This document shows, piece by piece, positions 55,639 through 64,000 of a DNA stretch of 64,000 bases; position 1 is the stretch's first letter, and the number at the start of each line of letters is the position of its first letter. The stretch is taken from NCBI GenBank assembly GCA_001599815.1, contig BCIA01000001.1, positions 7,190,641 through 7,254,640 on the forward strand, written 5' to 3'. The notes beneath the pieces are model-generated. The model saw only the letters and a program-made list of their open reading frames with translations. It was not told where the DNA came from and did no database searches. Source of the DNA: Furcasterigmium furcatum (lineage: Eukaryota; Ascomycota; Sordariomycetes; Glomerellales; Plectosphaerellaceae). The position numbers and the translations under genes are program-made.

Positions 55639-56877
55639 ATGACCACCATGTCCTCAGTCCAGGCCCCCCCTCGCATCTCCATCTCTCAGCCAAAGGAGGC
55701 CGATGTCCCTCCTCCTCCGGCTTACACCGCTTCGACCCTCTCCCGCTCTCGATCACACTCCTCCATCTCCTCCCAGACATCATCCCTCCCCGGCTACGAC
55801 GACGCACCGGCCATCGCGGCGCCCGCCCTGTCCGCAGACGACGTCAAATTCTTCCCAACAGCCGCCTTCCAGATCCAGACGCAGGGAAAGGGATGGATCT
55901 CACACTTCGGCCCCACCCGGCCCGATCCCATCCCGGTGTACGCCGTTGACCCGTCCGTCAACTCCGACACCTGCTCCATCGACATGACGCCCAAGTACGT
56001 CTCCCTCAGGGCCTCTCGTCGCTCCGGGAACTGCGTCCTCATCCACGGCGCCGACTTCCCCGACGTGTACTCGCCCTCCTCTTCCTCGTCGCGCCCCAAC
56101 ATCACCTCCTCCGAGGCCCCCGCCCTCGCCAGCACCCTCTACCGCTTCGGCTGCGGCCGCGCCCCCAGGATCCGCATCTACCCCGGCGAGGACGGCCCCG
56201 ACGCCCTCACGGCCTTCGAGAACATGTCCGCCGCACGGAGCCCCCGCTCCAGCCCCGAGAAGGAGGCATGGGCCCTCGACTCCGCCGGCGCCGGCGAGGC
56301 TCCCGCCTACACCCTCGAGGACTCCGAGAAGGCCCCCGCCCCGGCGGAGAAGAAGCCCTTCACCGCGCCCCTGAACCCCGTCTCCCCAGTCTCCCGCGCC
56401 ATCCGCTTCGCCACCCCCCACGGCACCTTCCAGTGGCGCTACTCCACCCGCGCCGAGCGCAAGGCCTTCGGCGGCGCGCACTCCCTCCTCGTCCTCGAGC
56501 ACCTCGTGCCCCTCCCCGCGGCGACGGACGGCGCTCCCCCGCCCAAGAAGGGGGAGGACCACGTCCGCGTCCCCGTCGGCTACTTCGTCCGCTCCGAGGC
56601 CACGCGCTCCCCCGGCTCCGGGCGGTCCACGGCCGGCAACGGCGGCCGCCTGCTCCTCGACCTGCGCTCCTGGGACGGCACCGACGGCTACAGCAACGGC
56701 GTGAAGAGCAACATCGTCGACGAGAAGCGCCGCCTCGCCGCCTCGGACGCCGCGGGCGCAGTCACCGTCGAGCGCGTCGCCATCGCGACGTGCCTCGCCA
56801 TGCTCAAGAAGGAGGTCGACCGCAGGAGGATGCACCAGGCGGTCATCTTCGCGGCTGCCGTCAGCGGAGGCCCGTGA
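55639..56877 (+). CDS. Uncharacterised conserved fungal protein
   Basis: An intronless frame of 412 residues from the ATG at 55639; a second Met lies three codons on. The N-terminus is Pro/Ser-rich (VPPPPAYTASTLSRSRSHSS). From about residue 70 the sequence looks like beta-rich folded protein, with WISHFGPTRPDPIPVYAVD, APALASTLYRFGCGRAPRI and AIRFATPHGTFQWRYSTRAE. The end includes GRLLLDLRSWDG and a helix VERVAIATCLAMLKKEVDRRR. I know similar proteins as fungal hypotheticals; the pattern of short strands ending in one helix is reminiscent of a tubby C-terminal-like fold, which is speculation. No signal peptide or membrane span. Codon bias is very strong, with almost only C or G in third position, so it is well expressed or long resident. 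Confidence 0.75.
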   Translation: MTTMSSVQAPPRISISQPKEADVPPPPAYTASTLSRSRSHSSISSQTSSLPGYDDAPAIAAPALSADDVKFFPTAAFQIQTQGKGWISHFGPTRPDPIPVYAVDPSVNSDTCSIDMTPKYVSLRASRRSGNCVLIHGADFPDVYSPSSSSSRPNITSSEAPALASTLYRFGCGRAPRIRIYPGEDGPDALTAFENMSAARSPRSSPEKEAWALDSAGAGEAPAYTLEDSEKAPAPAEKKPFTAPLNPVSPVSRAIRFATPHGTFQWRYSTRAERKAFGGAHSLLVLEHLVPLPAATDGAPPPKKGEDHVRVPVGYFVRSEATRSPGSGRSTAGNGGRLLLDLRSWDGTDGYSNGVKSNIVDEKRRLAASDAAGAVTVERVAIATCLAMLKKEVDRRRMHQAVIFAAAVSGGP

Positions 56878-57205
56878 CTCTGACGGGAACCTGATGACGG
56901 AGTGAGAGATGATACACCACACGGACACACTGATATGAGGGAGATGAGGGCGTTTCTGTATACCCCGGGCTGCTTGCTGCTTTTGCCAAACACGATACTC
57001 GATAGACGACGGACAGACGACGGAATTGGTTTCTTTTGTTCTGGGGACCTCGCATCGGACCTATTTAGACTCAATCTTTCATGATAACATCTATTCACCT
57101 TACCCAAGACCCTCGTGCCGTGATTTCACAAAGTACACAGACCGATGACACTGTACCCAAAATGCCAATCTGGCGGCGCTCGTTGCAGGTAGGTAAATAG
57201 CTTGT
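56878..57205. other. Convergent 3' intergenic region
   Basis: 328 bp between the stop codons of the 412-aa gene (+) and the VTC gene (-). Only 3' UTRs are expected; nothing else is seen. Confidence 0.5.
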
Positions 57206-59563
57206 TTACCTGAGCTCCTCGCTGTAGGTCATTGTCAGGTTCTTGGGCTCGTCAGCGCCCTCCCAAGAAGCAAAGGCCTGCTGATACTGTTTGGAAAAGT
57301 CAGTCATGATACCGAATAGGGAGGGGCCAGGGATGCTCACGGCTAACGCAAAGTTGATAACTAGAGCAGCCATCAGCGCCACGCTGATGACCATGGGCCC
57401 GATCAGGTTGTCAAAGTCCTTGCCGCTGCGCTGGATGATCATCTGCCTGCGAATATGCATCATGTAGTAGCCCCACGCGCCGGCGAAGATGGCAATGAGG
57501 ATGAACACGACGCCCATGACCTCGGCCAGCGTGTCCTTGCCGGCGGCAGAGTACAGGCTGACCGCCAGACTGCCCAGCAGGATGCAGATGTGCTGCCACT
57601 TGAGGAACGTACGCTCGTTGGCGAGCCACACCTTGGGCTCGATCTTGAGCTCGCCCATGTTCTTGATCCATTCGGTCGGCTCGACGACGCCCTCAGGCAG
57701 GGGGCGGGAGCGCTGGTCGTGCCTGGCCTGGGAGTACCTCTTCAGCGAGAACCCGGGAAGCAGCGAGGAGATGGTGCCGTAGCCCTTCTGCTGCTGCGCC
57801 TGGTCCAGCTGCGCGCCCTCGACACCCTCGGCACTGGGTTCGCCGGCCTCGTCAATGGGCTGGACCGTAGATTTGGGGGCACTCGACTCGGCCGCCATCC
57901 TATCGGCGAGATACGACTGGCTGATGGGCGAACTGCGCGAGGCCCTGTAAGAGGCGCTCACACGCTTTCCGAGGAAGCTGCCAACAGCCGTCTCGTTCTC
58001 GGCTCGCTGGGAGCGGCGGCGCTCCTCGTCCTCGAACGCCTTCTGAGGGTCCTTGCGAATGTCACTCTCAAGGTCGGCCAGCCAGAACGGCAGGTTGTTG
58101 ACGTGGTCCTCGAAGAGGGAGGCAACGCCGTGGACGAACTTGGAGAAGCGAGGGGCGGGGTGAACCAGATGAGATCCCATCAGGTCCTCGACCCAGGTGG
58201 GCCTCTTGCGGAGGTTGTCCTCCTTGAGCTTGATCTCAAGAACGGCGAAAGGGAAGCGCGACACCTCGCTCTGGTTGATGTCCTTGAAAGGATACGTCAG
58301 GTTGCGGTCATCAATGTCGTGGCGGTGCCAGTCGCTGGGTTCACGGCAAGGCCTCTCCTTGTCGAGGGTGTCCTCTCGGACGAACGCCAGCTCGGTGTCG
58401 AGAGAGATGCGTACACGGTCGTCCAGCGGCTTCTGGAAGGCGCTGCGGACGTAGTTGGCACGCAGCACGGGCTGCAGCTCCTTCTCCTGCACGAACGCCT
58501 GCAGGCTGGTCACCGTCTTCTTGTAGCTCTCAATATCGGCCGGAGTGTGGCTCTGGCGCTTCATCTTCTGGACGGTCTTATCCATCTTGTAGTCGCCGTC
58601 GAGGAAGCTGTTGACGTATTTCTCCTTGATGCTGACCTTCTTCTCCTCACTGAGGCCAGTGTCGCTGATGCTCTTCTGCTCGAGGGTCAAGTCCGGCTTG
58701 GCGCTAAGCTGGCCATACCATCTGACGCGGAAAGAAGCGGCGTTGTTCTGCTTGTCGACCTTCTTGCTGTACATCTCGAACTTGGAGTTGTCGAAGTACA
58801 GGGAGGTGATGGTGGGATCGTCCGCCATATCGAGCTCCTTGGAGGACTGGGAACTGTAGACGAGCGCAGGCAGGCGTCGCAGGATGTATGTCTTGACTTC
58901 GAGGAGGTTGTCGGGGTGCACCCAGAACTTGTGCGCCGTGTACCGCTCGCCGTTGTGGGTCTCCTCGCGGTGCTCGAGATCGGGGAGAGGCTGCTCGTTG
59001 CCGTTGTCGTCGAGCTGCTGGCGGACGGCATAGTACAGGATGGACAGCTTGTTCAGCAAGGGGGAGTAGCCGGCCTCCGAGTTGAATGGCCTCCTGGCCA
59101 GACTGAGCTGCATCATAGGGCGGACCTTGTAGCGCTGGCCCCTCTTGCGGTCATGCTTCTTAACAATCTTGAGGAAGGCGGTATAGTTGATGTTGCTGTA
59201 CTTCTTCAGCTCGCCAATCTCGTTGGTGATGCTGTCGAGCTCCGTCTCGAGTTCCTTGAGGCGATCGTGTGTGATCTCTCCCTTGTGTTGGCTGTCCTCG
59301 GGGGTCATATCCTTCAACTTGTCGAAGGCGGCGTCGGTGCGGTCGCGGAGGCCGCTGACAGTCTGCTCCTGGAACTCGGCGACCTTCTCGAGCTGGACGT
59401 TGAAGATCTCATCGCAGAAGCGGTTCTCGTCGTCCTCGGTCCAGGGAACATCTTCTTCCTCGCGCTTGTCTTCGCGGAGGAGAGACTTGAGCTTGGGGTA
59501 GTCGATGTATTTGTCCTTCCATGGCTGATAGACGGACTCTCGAAGAGTCCTGCCGAAACGCAT
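57206..59563 (-). CDS. Vacuolar transporter chaperone subunit, SPX-VTC-DUF202 (Vtc2/3 type)
   Basis: Exons 57341-59563 and 57206-57286 give 767 residues (785 if the 54-nt in-frame intron is retained). The start MRFGRTLRESVYQPWKD is the classical SPX N-terminus; KYIDYPKLKSLLRE and INYTAFLKIVKKHDRKRG provide the basic inositol-polyphosphate-binding patch (about 1-160). The VTC tunnel domain spans about 205-480 with KFWVHPDNLLEVKTYILRR, SLYFDNSKFEMY, FRVRWYGQ, VRISLDTELAFVRED, FAVLEIKLKE and RFSKFVHGVASLF. The C-terminal DUF202 (about 640-755) has three membrane helices and begins KVWLANERTFLKW. The complex makes polyphosphate and translocates it into the vacuole. The LEQKS segment differs from ERKTH as I recall it from catalytic Vtc4, and NERTF is as in Vtc2/3, so I favour a regulatory subunit over Vtc4. 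Confidence 0.9.
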   Translation of the reverse strand: MRFGRTLRESVYQPWKDKYIDYPKLKSLLREDKREEEDVPWTEDDENRFCDEIFNVQLEKVAEFQEQTVSGLRDRTDAAFDKLKDMTPEDSQHKGEITHDRLKELETELDSITNEIGELKKYSNINYTAFLKIVKKHDRKRGQRYKVRPMMQLSLARRPFNSEAGYSPLLNKLSILYYAVRQQLDDNGNEQPLPDLEHREETHNGERYTAHKFWVHPDNLLEVKTYILRRLPALVYSSQSSKELDMADDPTITSLYFDNSKFEMYSKKVDKQNNAASFRVRWYGQLSAKPDLTLEQKSISDTGLSEEKKVSIKEKYVNSFLDGDYKMDKTVQKMKRQSHTPADIESYKKTVTSLQAFVQEKELQPVLRANYVRSAFQKPLDDRVRISLDTELAFVREDTLDKERPCREPSDWHRHDIDDRNLTYPFKDINQSEVSRFPFAVLEIKLKEDNLRKRPTWVEDLMGSHLVHPAPRFSKFVHGVASLFEDHVNNLPFWLADLESDIRKDPQKAFEDEERRRSQRAENETAVGSFLGKRVSASYRASRSSPISQSYLADRMAAESSAPKSTVQPIDEAGEPSAEGVEGAQLDQAQQQKGYGTISSLLPGFSLKRYSQARHDQRSRPLPEGVVEPTEWIKNMGELKIEPKVWLANERTFLKWQHICILLGSLAVSLYSAAGKDTLAEVMGVVFILIAIFAGAWGYYMMHIRRQMIIQRSGKDFDNLIGPMVISVALMAALVINFALAVSIPGPSLFGIMTDFSKQYQQAFASWEGADEPKNLTMTYSEELR

Positions 59564-60240
59564 GTTTGTGGTGGCGTCGGTAACGGAGCAAGGGATCGAG
59601 AGTGCTCCGACGTTTTGTTGGTCGAGATCGGCTCTGCTTCGCCAATTGGGAGTAACCGATGTTTCGTGGTGTCGAACAGTGCTTGCCCAACCCGAGCGAC
59701 GAGCGATGGGAGAAATGGAAGAGAAAAAACAAGAGACACGGGAACAAATGGAAGTGACGGCAAGAGGAGGCTTCACCAGCAGGCCTAGCCCTGGCACGAG
59801 GCAGGTAGCTCCCTCCTACGGACTTGCCCTGCGAAAGGTCTAGCCTTGGGCCCCGCCGTGGCGCGTCTACTGGCACGGGAATCAATCGAGCTGCTGAGCG
59901 CCCCTCAACTGCCATTGTCCTATCACAGCCCGATATCTGTAGCACGTGTCTCCCCTCCATCTTTGGCAAATGACGCAGTGCCGCCCGTAGATTCCGCCGC
60001 AAAGAACTGCCCGAGTCGGCACAACTTCACGAGTCAGCTCCGTCAAGCGTGTTTGTAACGGCATCGATGGCCTCTTATTACTTTCATCCAAAAGCATATC
60101 CGCATTCCCTCCAACGCCTGTAGGCAAAGCATCGCTGCCCGGGTATCGCAATCCAGTCCGCCGGGCCCCAGCCTATATCCATCCCATCCCGTGCTCCAGT
60201 CATAACCAAGCAAGCACATCCCGAGGTTCATGTCTCATCA
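59564..60240. promoter_or_regulatory. VTC gene promoter region
   Basis: 677 bp between the VTC start and the stop of the 784-aa gene. The VTC reading frame is open for another 78 codons upstream, but that stretch does not resemble an SPX extension. No further gene. Confidence 0.4.
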
Positions 60241-62713
60241 TCATTCGTCGTCACTCTCTTTCCGCCTCCTCTCGCCGTCAATCACGATCACCACCGTGAG
60301 CGTCGCAGCATACGCCTCGCGAACGGCACACGCGATGCAGGTCTTGCTCACGTCTGCCACGATGGCGCTCAGCCCCCAGTGACTGCACCAAGCTCGCACC
60401 AGCACCTCATTGTCAGGCACCCCGAACGCCTCGACGACGAGGACCTTTTCCACTTCGTCCTCGACTGCTTCCTGTGCACTGAGCCCGCTGCCTCCATAGC
60501 CGCTGGCACTACCAGGACCCTGGACGCTGCTTCCCCTTCGTCCCCCGTAGTATAATCCACCCCAGTCGCGAATGTCGGTAATCTGGTCCGCTCGAATCGT
60601 CTCGAAGACGTAGTCAAAGAAGAGAGGATGAGGGCCACTCTCGCAGGGCCATGCCGAGATGAAGGACACATCGTATGCCAGTCTCAGCGGCCACGAGACC
60701 CCGTCAATGGCGAACTGCACCGTGGCGTCGAACCAGGTCGGCTCTACCTCTCGGTGCCCTTCACTTCCACTGCCGCCGTGGCTGCCACCGCCACCATTGG
60801 CCGAGCCAGGAACAGGCTTGAAGCCAAGCACTTCGATCCTGACTCCGTCAAAATAGATGTCGTCGCGATGCTTGGGGTTGACAAGCTTGTACTCCTTGAC
60901 GGGAAAGACCTCGGCTGGAGGTCCTAGGGGATCGCTGCGCTCGCTCATAGATCCCACGTCAGTTGGCGTGAGGCGTTGTTTCGTGGGCTTCTTGCATCGC
61001 ACTCGGGCGATCTGGCTGCGGCGCAAATCTGGGGATGGGCGAGCGGGACCGATCCAGCCTGCCAGGGCATGGCACGTAGGTGCTAGCACTTTTCCGACGA
61101 TGCTGGTCGCGGACCAATATGTGTATGATGACCGGTGCTGGAAACCGCAGTGTGGGTGAAGATGGGTGAGCAGTGCAAGAGCATCCGTGGTTTCGTCAGG
61201 ATCGATGTCGATCAAGGTATTCATGATGAGGAAGGGGAAGGTAGCCTGAGAGCGTCGACGTCAGCTTCAAGCGCGATGGCTGAGTAGTAAAAATGGGGGA
61301 AAGGAACTTACACCGGGTAGTATGAGCCCGCTGAAGAAGGCGAGCGCATCGGAGCTGACGAGATCAAGGGTATCGTCCTCGTCACGCTCTGCCATCCTCT
61401 CCATCGCCTCTGACAGGTTAGGCCACTTCATGATCTGAGCGAACCGTTTTAACATGCGCATCTGCCTCTTCTTCAACTTGAACCTCAGCCTGATATCTGC
61501 AGGAGTCCTGCCCCATTCCTCGACGCGGACATTTTCTCTCCATCGCTTGGCAAGAGCTAGATCCCACCGGATGGTCGGCGGTAACTGCTCGAGGAGCTTC
61601 TGCTTGGCCCATTCTCCGTGCGCGCGAGCTTGGATTCGAATCTCGAGCTCCAGGCTGAGAAGCAACTGGTGGCAGAATCGCGTGTACCGGTCTGCATTTT
61701 CGGGAGCCGTATCAAAGATAAAGCGAGCCGCCACCTGATTCCGCGGTTCAGAAAAGTCGAACCAATAACTGGGACGAGATAGCACGAGGATGAGGTCCGT
61801 AATCTGTCGGTCGAGGGTTCGGTGTGGCGAGCCGTTGGCACGGTCCGGGTCACGAAGGAAACGACGGTAGAGGTTTTTGTACAGGCGCTCCTCGCTCTCC
61901 TCCGACGTTCGTGTAGATTCGATCTCCTTGAGTCGTTCGAAAATCCTGGGCAAATCAACTTCTCGTGGAAGAATCCCCGAGTCACGCAGGGCGATGGACG
62001 CAGGCAAGTTACTTCCAGAGAACGCCCACTGATTCAAGGTAATTGTGCCAGGGATGCGGCCATAGTAGAAAGCGTACGAAGGTTGTTCGAGTGTGTCCCA
62101 GGGGTAGATTGCCGGATCGGCGGAGCCACCAGACCCTGTGCCCTGTATGCGCAAGGTCATGAACTGGGTCATGGAGTCGTGAAGGTTGACAGCGTCGTTC
62201 TCGTCTCCATGGTTCCCGGCAGAAGTGGTATGAAGCGCAAAGTAGTCTTCGGAGGCGTGAGGGATCTTTCGTTTGTGGCCCTTGTGAGCCGGAACGCCTC
62301 GTGAGATGAGCTCCATGGCATGACCGAGTGTCAGTTCCTCCTGGCTATTCATGTTGACTGGAGGCCAGGAGCTCAAGGGGGGCCGTGGTGTATGGCTTGT
62401 GCTACCATTTTGTTGTCCTCCCTTCGATTTCGTCGTGCCAGTTCGCTTGACACCATCATCACGCGAGCGGCGCGGTCGTCTGCGAGAAGACGGCGGTGGC
62501 GGCGTCTCATTCTCTGGAGGCGGCGGGCGCCGCCTGCGTGGTAGGGCATCGCCTTCACTGACTCTCCGGTGTCCTTTATCCTGTGAAATGTCAGTAGATA
62601 GTCGTCGTTGACAGGATGCGATCGATACGCACGTGCTTGGCGACGTTCTGGGCGAGGCTCTTGGTACGGAACAGGCTTCCCCAGAATCCTAGCTTCTCGT
62701 CGCGGTCGGCCAT
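60241..62713 (-). CDS. Large uncharacterised conserved fungal protein
   Basis: Three exons (62633-62713, 61312-62580, 60241-61245), all joined in phase 0, encode 784 residues. Exon 1 gives MADRDEKLGFWGSLFRTKSL. A basic, Pro-rich segment (about residues 30-90) is disordered. From about 95 there is a mostly helical region (LSSWPPVNMNSQEELTLGHA, then VHLD-free helices to about 450), including ALRDSGILPREVDLPRIFER and LDRQITDLILVLSRPSYWFD. The C-terminal third has WFDATVQFAIDGVSWPLRLA and ends in the block VEAFGVPDNEVLVRAWCSHW and VSKTCIACAVREAYAATL, which I recall as conserved in many filamentous ascomycetes. There is no known catalytic motif, signal peptide or membrane anchor. The conserved Cys/Trp-rich end suggests a folded interaction or metal-linked module. 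The function is unknown. Confidence 0.78.
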
Positions 62714-63903
62714 GACTCATCTGAAAATGCGAGGGGGTATGGGTGAAATTTGAGGTCCGGAGGATGAGTTGCAATGTGAAACGGCAGCGAATCTCGAGAG
62801 AGCGAGGGCGAGGGCGAGGGCAAGGAGGCAGCCGGGGTCGCGGGATGTGTGTGGCGAGGGCGCAAGTTGTCAGTCGTCAGTGTTGTGGCTGCGCAGGTCC
62901 CGGCGCGAAGATATGTCGAGCATGGAATGAGCCTGTTGTGCTCGTAGGCGGCGAGACATGGGCGGGCTCCTATTGCAGCAGTCGGCAGGTTTTGGCTGTC
63001 GCAAAGCCTTTGATGTCTTGTTTGAGGAAATGGTCAGTGAATCGCCAGGCTGTCCGTCGTGTGGTCGTCGAGAATTGAAGGCCCAGGCGGGTAGGGTGAA
63101 TGCTAAGACGCGAGAAATGAATGCAGGTAGAAAATGAGGAATTTGGATCGCAATAAAATCTCCCTCCCATCGGCAGGCATTTGAGCCCGAGATCAGTGCG
63201 ATGCAGGCGGACGGAGCTATACATGTAGGGTGTTCTTGGGATGATGCAGGGACGAGCGAGAGCCAGAATTCATGCGCCACCTGACGCAAGCCCTCCTCCA
63301 GTCGGGAGGGTGGGAGCTTGTGATCAACGAGCTGGTGGTTGTGCGAGGAGCCGAGCGAGTGAAGTTGTGAGACTTGCTGTCCAATGGTCACATGCCCTGG
63401 AGAGCTTGAAGAGAATAGGCATCGCTCTGAAATGGATCGCGCCTTCCCGTCCTCGAACATCCATGAGTGCTGCTGACATGTGCGTCACTGAAACCTTACA
63501 TGCAGCAGCGGGCAACGCCTGCCGCTGGACGACGATGGGCGGTGAGTTCCTTCCCCTGCAGTGGCACGATTTTATTGGCCAGCAGGACAACTTCAGGGTC
63601 CCGTGTGCCAGCGCATTCATCCAGAGCCCAAGGAAAATCCATGGATATTAATTTCTTCAGGTTCTGCTGCATCATCATCCGCTTGTTTGCGTCGGCATCT
63701 CCAGTTTGGGCTCGCACACAACAGTTCACCTTCGCCCGACGATTCTGCAGCAGCGCAGAGACTGGCATTATCATAAAGAATGTCATTACATTAGCACCCG
63801 TACCCATGATATATGTCTATCCGCCATCATCATACACCTCGCTCTCAACCCGCCAGGATATCCAGCCCGGCTTTTTTCGTCATCCCAAGGCCCGCCCAGC
63901 TTC
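62714..63903. other. Intergenic region, no gene seen
   Basis: 1.2 kb upstream of the 784-aa gene and downstream of the next minus-strand gene. It contains a GAGGGC-type short tandem tract (62800-62820). Overlapping short frames have no recognisable content. Confidence 0.45.
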
Positions 63904-64000
63904 TCAGGCCTTCCAGCCCTTGACCGCCGCGTCGATGTCCTTGCGGTACTGCTGCTGAGTCCGGCACTGCTCCAGGAACACGGCGTACTTGGCGTCGAAC
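63904..64000 (-). CDS. 3' end of a gene cut by the window edge
   Basis: Reading leftwards from the right edge, an open frame gives FDAKYAVFLEQCRTQQQYRK followed by DIDAAVKGWKA and a TGA at 63904-63906. Codon use (C/G third positions), an amphipathic helical appearance and the following 3' UTR-like sequence support a real gene terminus. Only 31 residues are available and I cannot name the family; a small helical mitochondrial or chaperone-type protein would be a guess. Confidence 0.6.
   Translation of the reverse strand, partial: FDAKYAVFLEQCRTQQQYRKDIDAAVKGWKA

Noticed and set aside
10488..59563. A phosphate-regulation cluster linking the PREG cyclin and the VTC subunit
   Set aside because: They are about 46 kb apart with many unrelated genes between, so linkage is most simply chance.
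57455..59788. A 777-codon plus-strand open frame antisense to the VTC gene
   Set aside because: It is the complement of a GC3-rich coding exon, with Leu/Val/Asp/Glu-biased composition and no domain. The minus-strand SPX-VTC protein explains the sequence fully.
1..64000. CRISPR arrays, bacterial operons, insertion sequences or plasmid features
   Set aside because: Spliced eukaryotic genes throughout, with no regularly spaced direct repeats and no transposase or integrase frames.

Overview
The window is nuclear DNA of a filamentous ascomycete (Pezizomycotina). The genes are intron-bearing, with mostly 50-150 nt introns that have GTRAGT-type donors, CTRAC branch points and NAG acceptors, and codon use is GC-rich. 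The gene content is typical of the group: a Pho80-type cyclin of the PREG class, a Zn2Cys6 regulator, an AA9 lytic polysaccharide monooxygenase, a CBM1 feruloyl esterase, and a SesA-domain protein of the heterokaryon-incompatibility/NLR world. The combination suggests a plant-biomass-degrading Sordariomycete, possibly Sordariales/Chaetomiaceae; that placement is inference. One assembly gap (49 N) sits inside a poly-C tract at 13.8 kb.

Layout. 0-12 kb: APC15/Mnd2 (+), BET1 SNARE (-), a four-TM DUF7598-like protein (-), a SesA-type protein with a glycine/asparagine-rich C-terminal motif (-), ribosomal protein eL15 (-), a basic nuclear-looking unknown (-) and a PREG/Pho80 cyclin (-). 14.7-18.3 kb: two co-oriented secreted lignocellulose enzymes, CE1-CBM1 feruloyl esterase and AA9 LPMO, with candidate CreA/CRE-1 sites upstream. 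18.8-29 kb: F-box protein (-), an aldo-keto reductase (-) divergent from a Gfo/Idh/MocA dehydrogenase (+), Trm9-like tRNA methyltransferase (+) and a Myb-domain protein (-). 29-35.7 kb: a 6.8-kb stretch with no gene I can support. 35.7-46.7 kb: tubulin cofactor B (+), a PA-TM-RING-type E3 ligase (+) and a seven-TM protein (+) whose gene appears to contain a 3-nt micro-exon. 47.9-49 kb: GH128 glucanase (-). 52.8-64 kb: Zn2Cys6 factor (+), an uncharacterised 412-aa protein (+), an SPX-VTC polyphosphate polymerase complex subunit (-), an uncharacterised 784-aa conserved protein (-) and the 3' end of one more gene (-) at the right edge.

Most genes are unrelated housekeeping or regulatory functions, as usual for a fungal chromosome arm. 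Functional groupings that can be argued are the esterase/LPMO pair (plant cell wall attack, probably carbon-repressed) and the divergent AKR/dehydrogenase pair (sugar or dihydrodiol redox). The phosphate-related cyclin and the SPX-VTC subunit are about 46 kb apart and probably coincidental. The observations I rate highest are the orphan SesA protein with an amyloid-like tail, the micro-exon, and three 54-nt stop-free in-frame introns in three unrelated genes. All exon structures were derived by eye from splice signals, reading frame and protein continuity. I could not run alignments, so family assignments come from recognised motifs.
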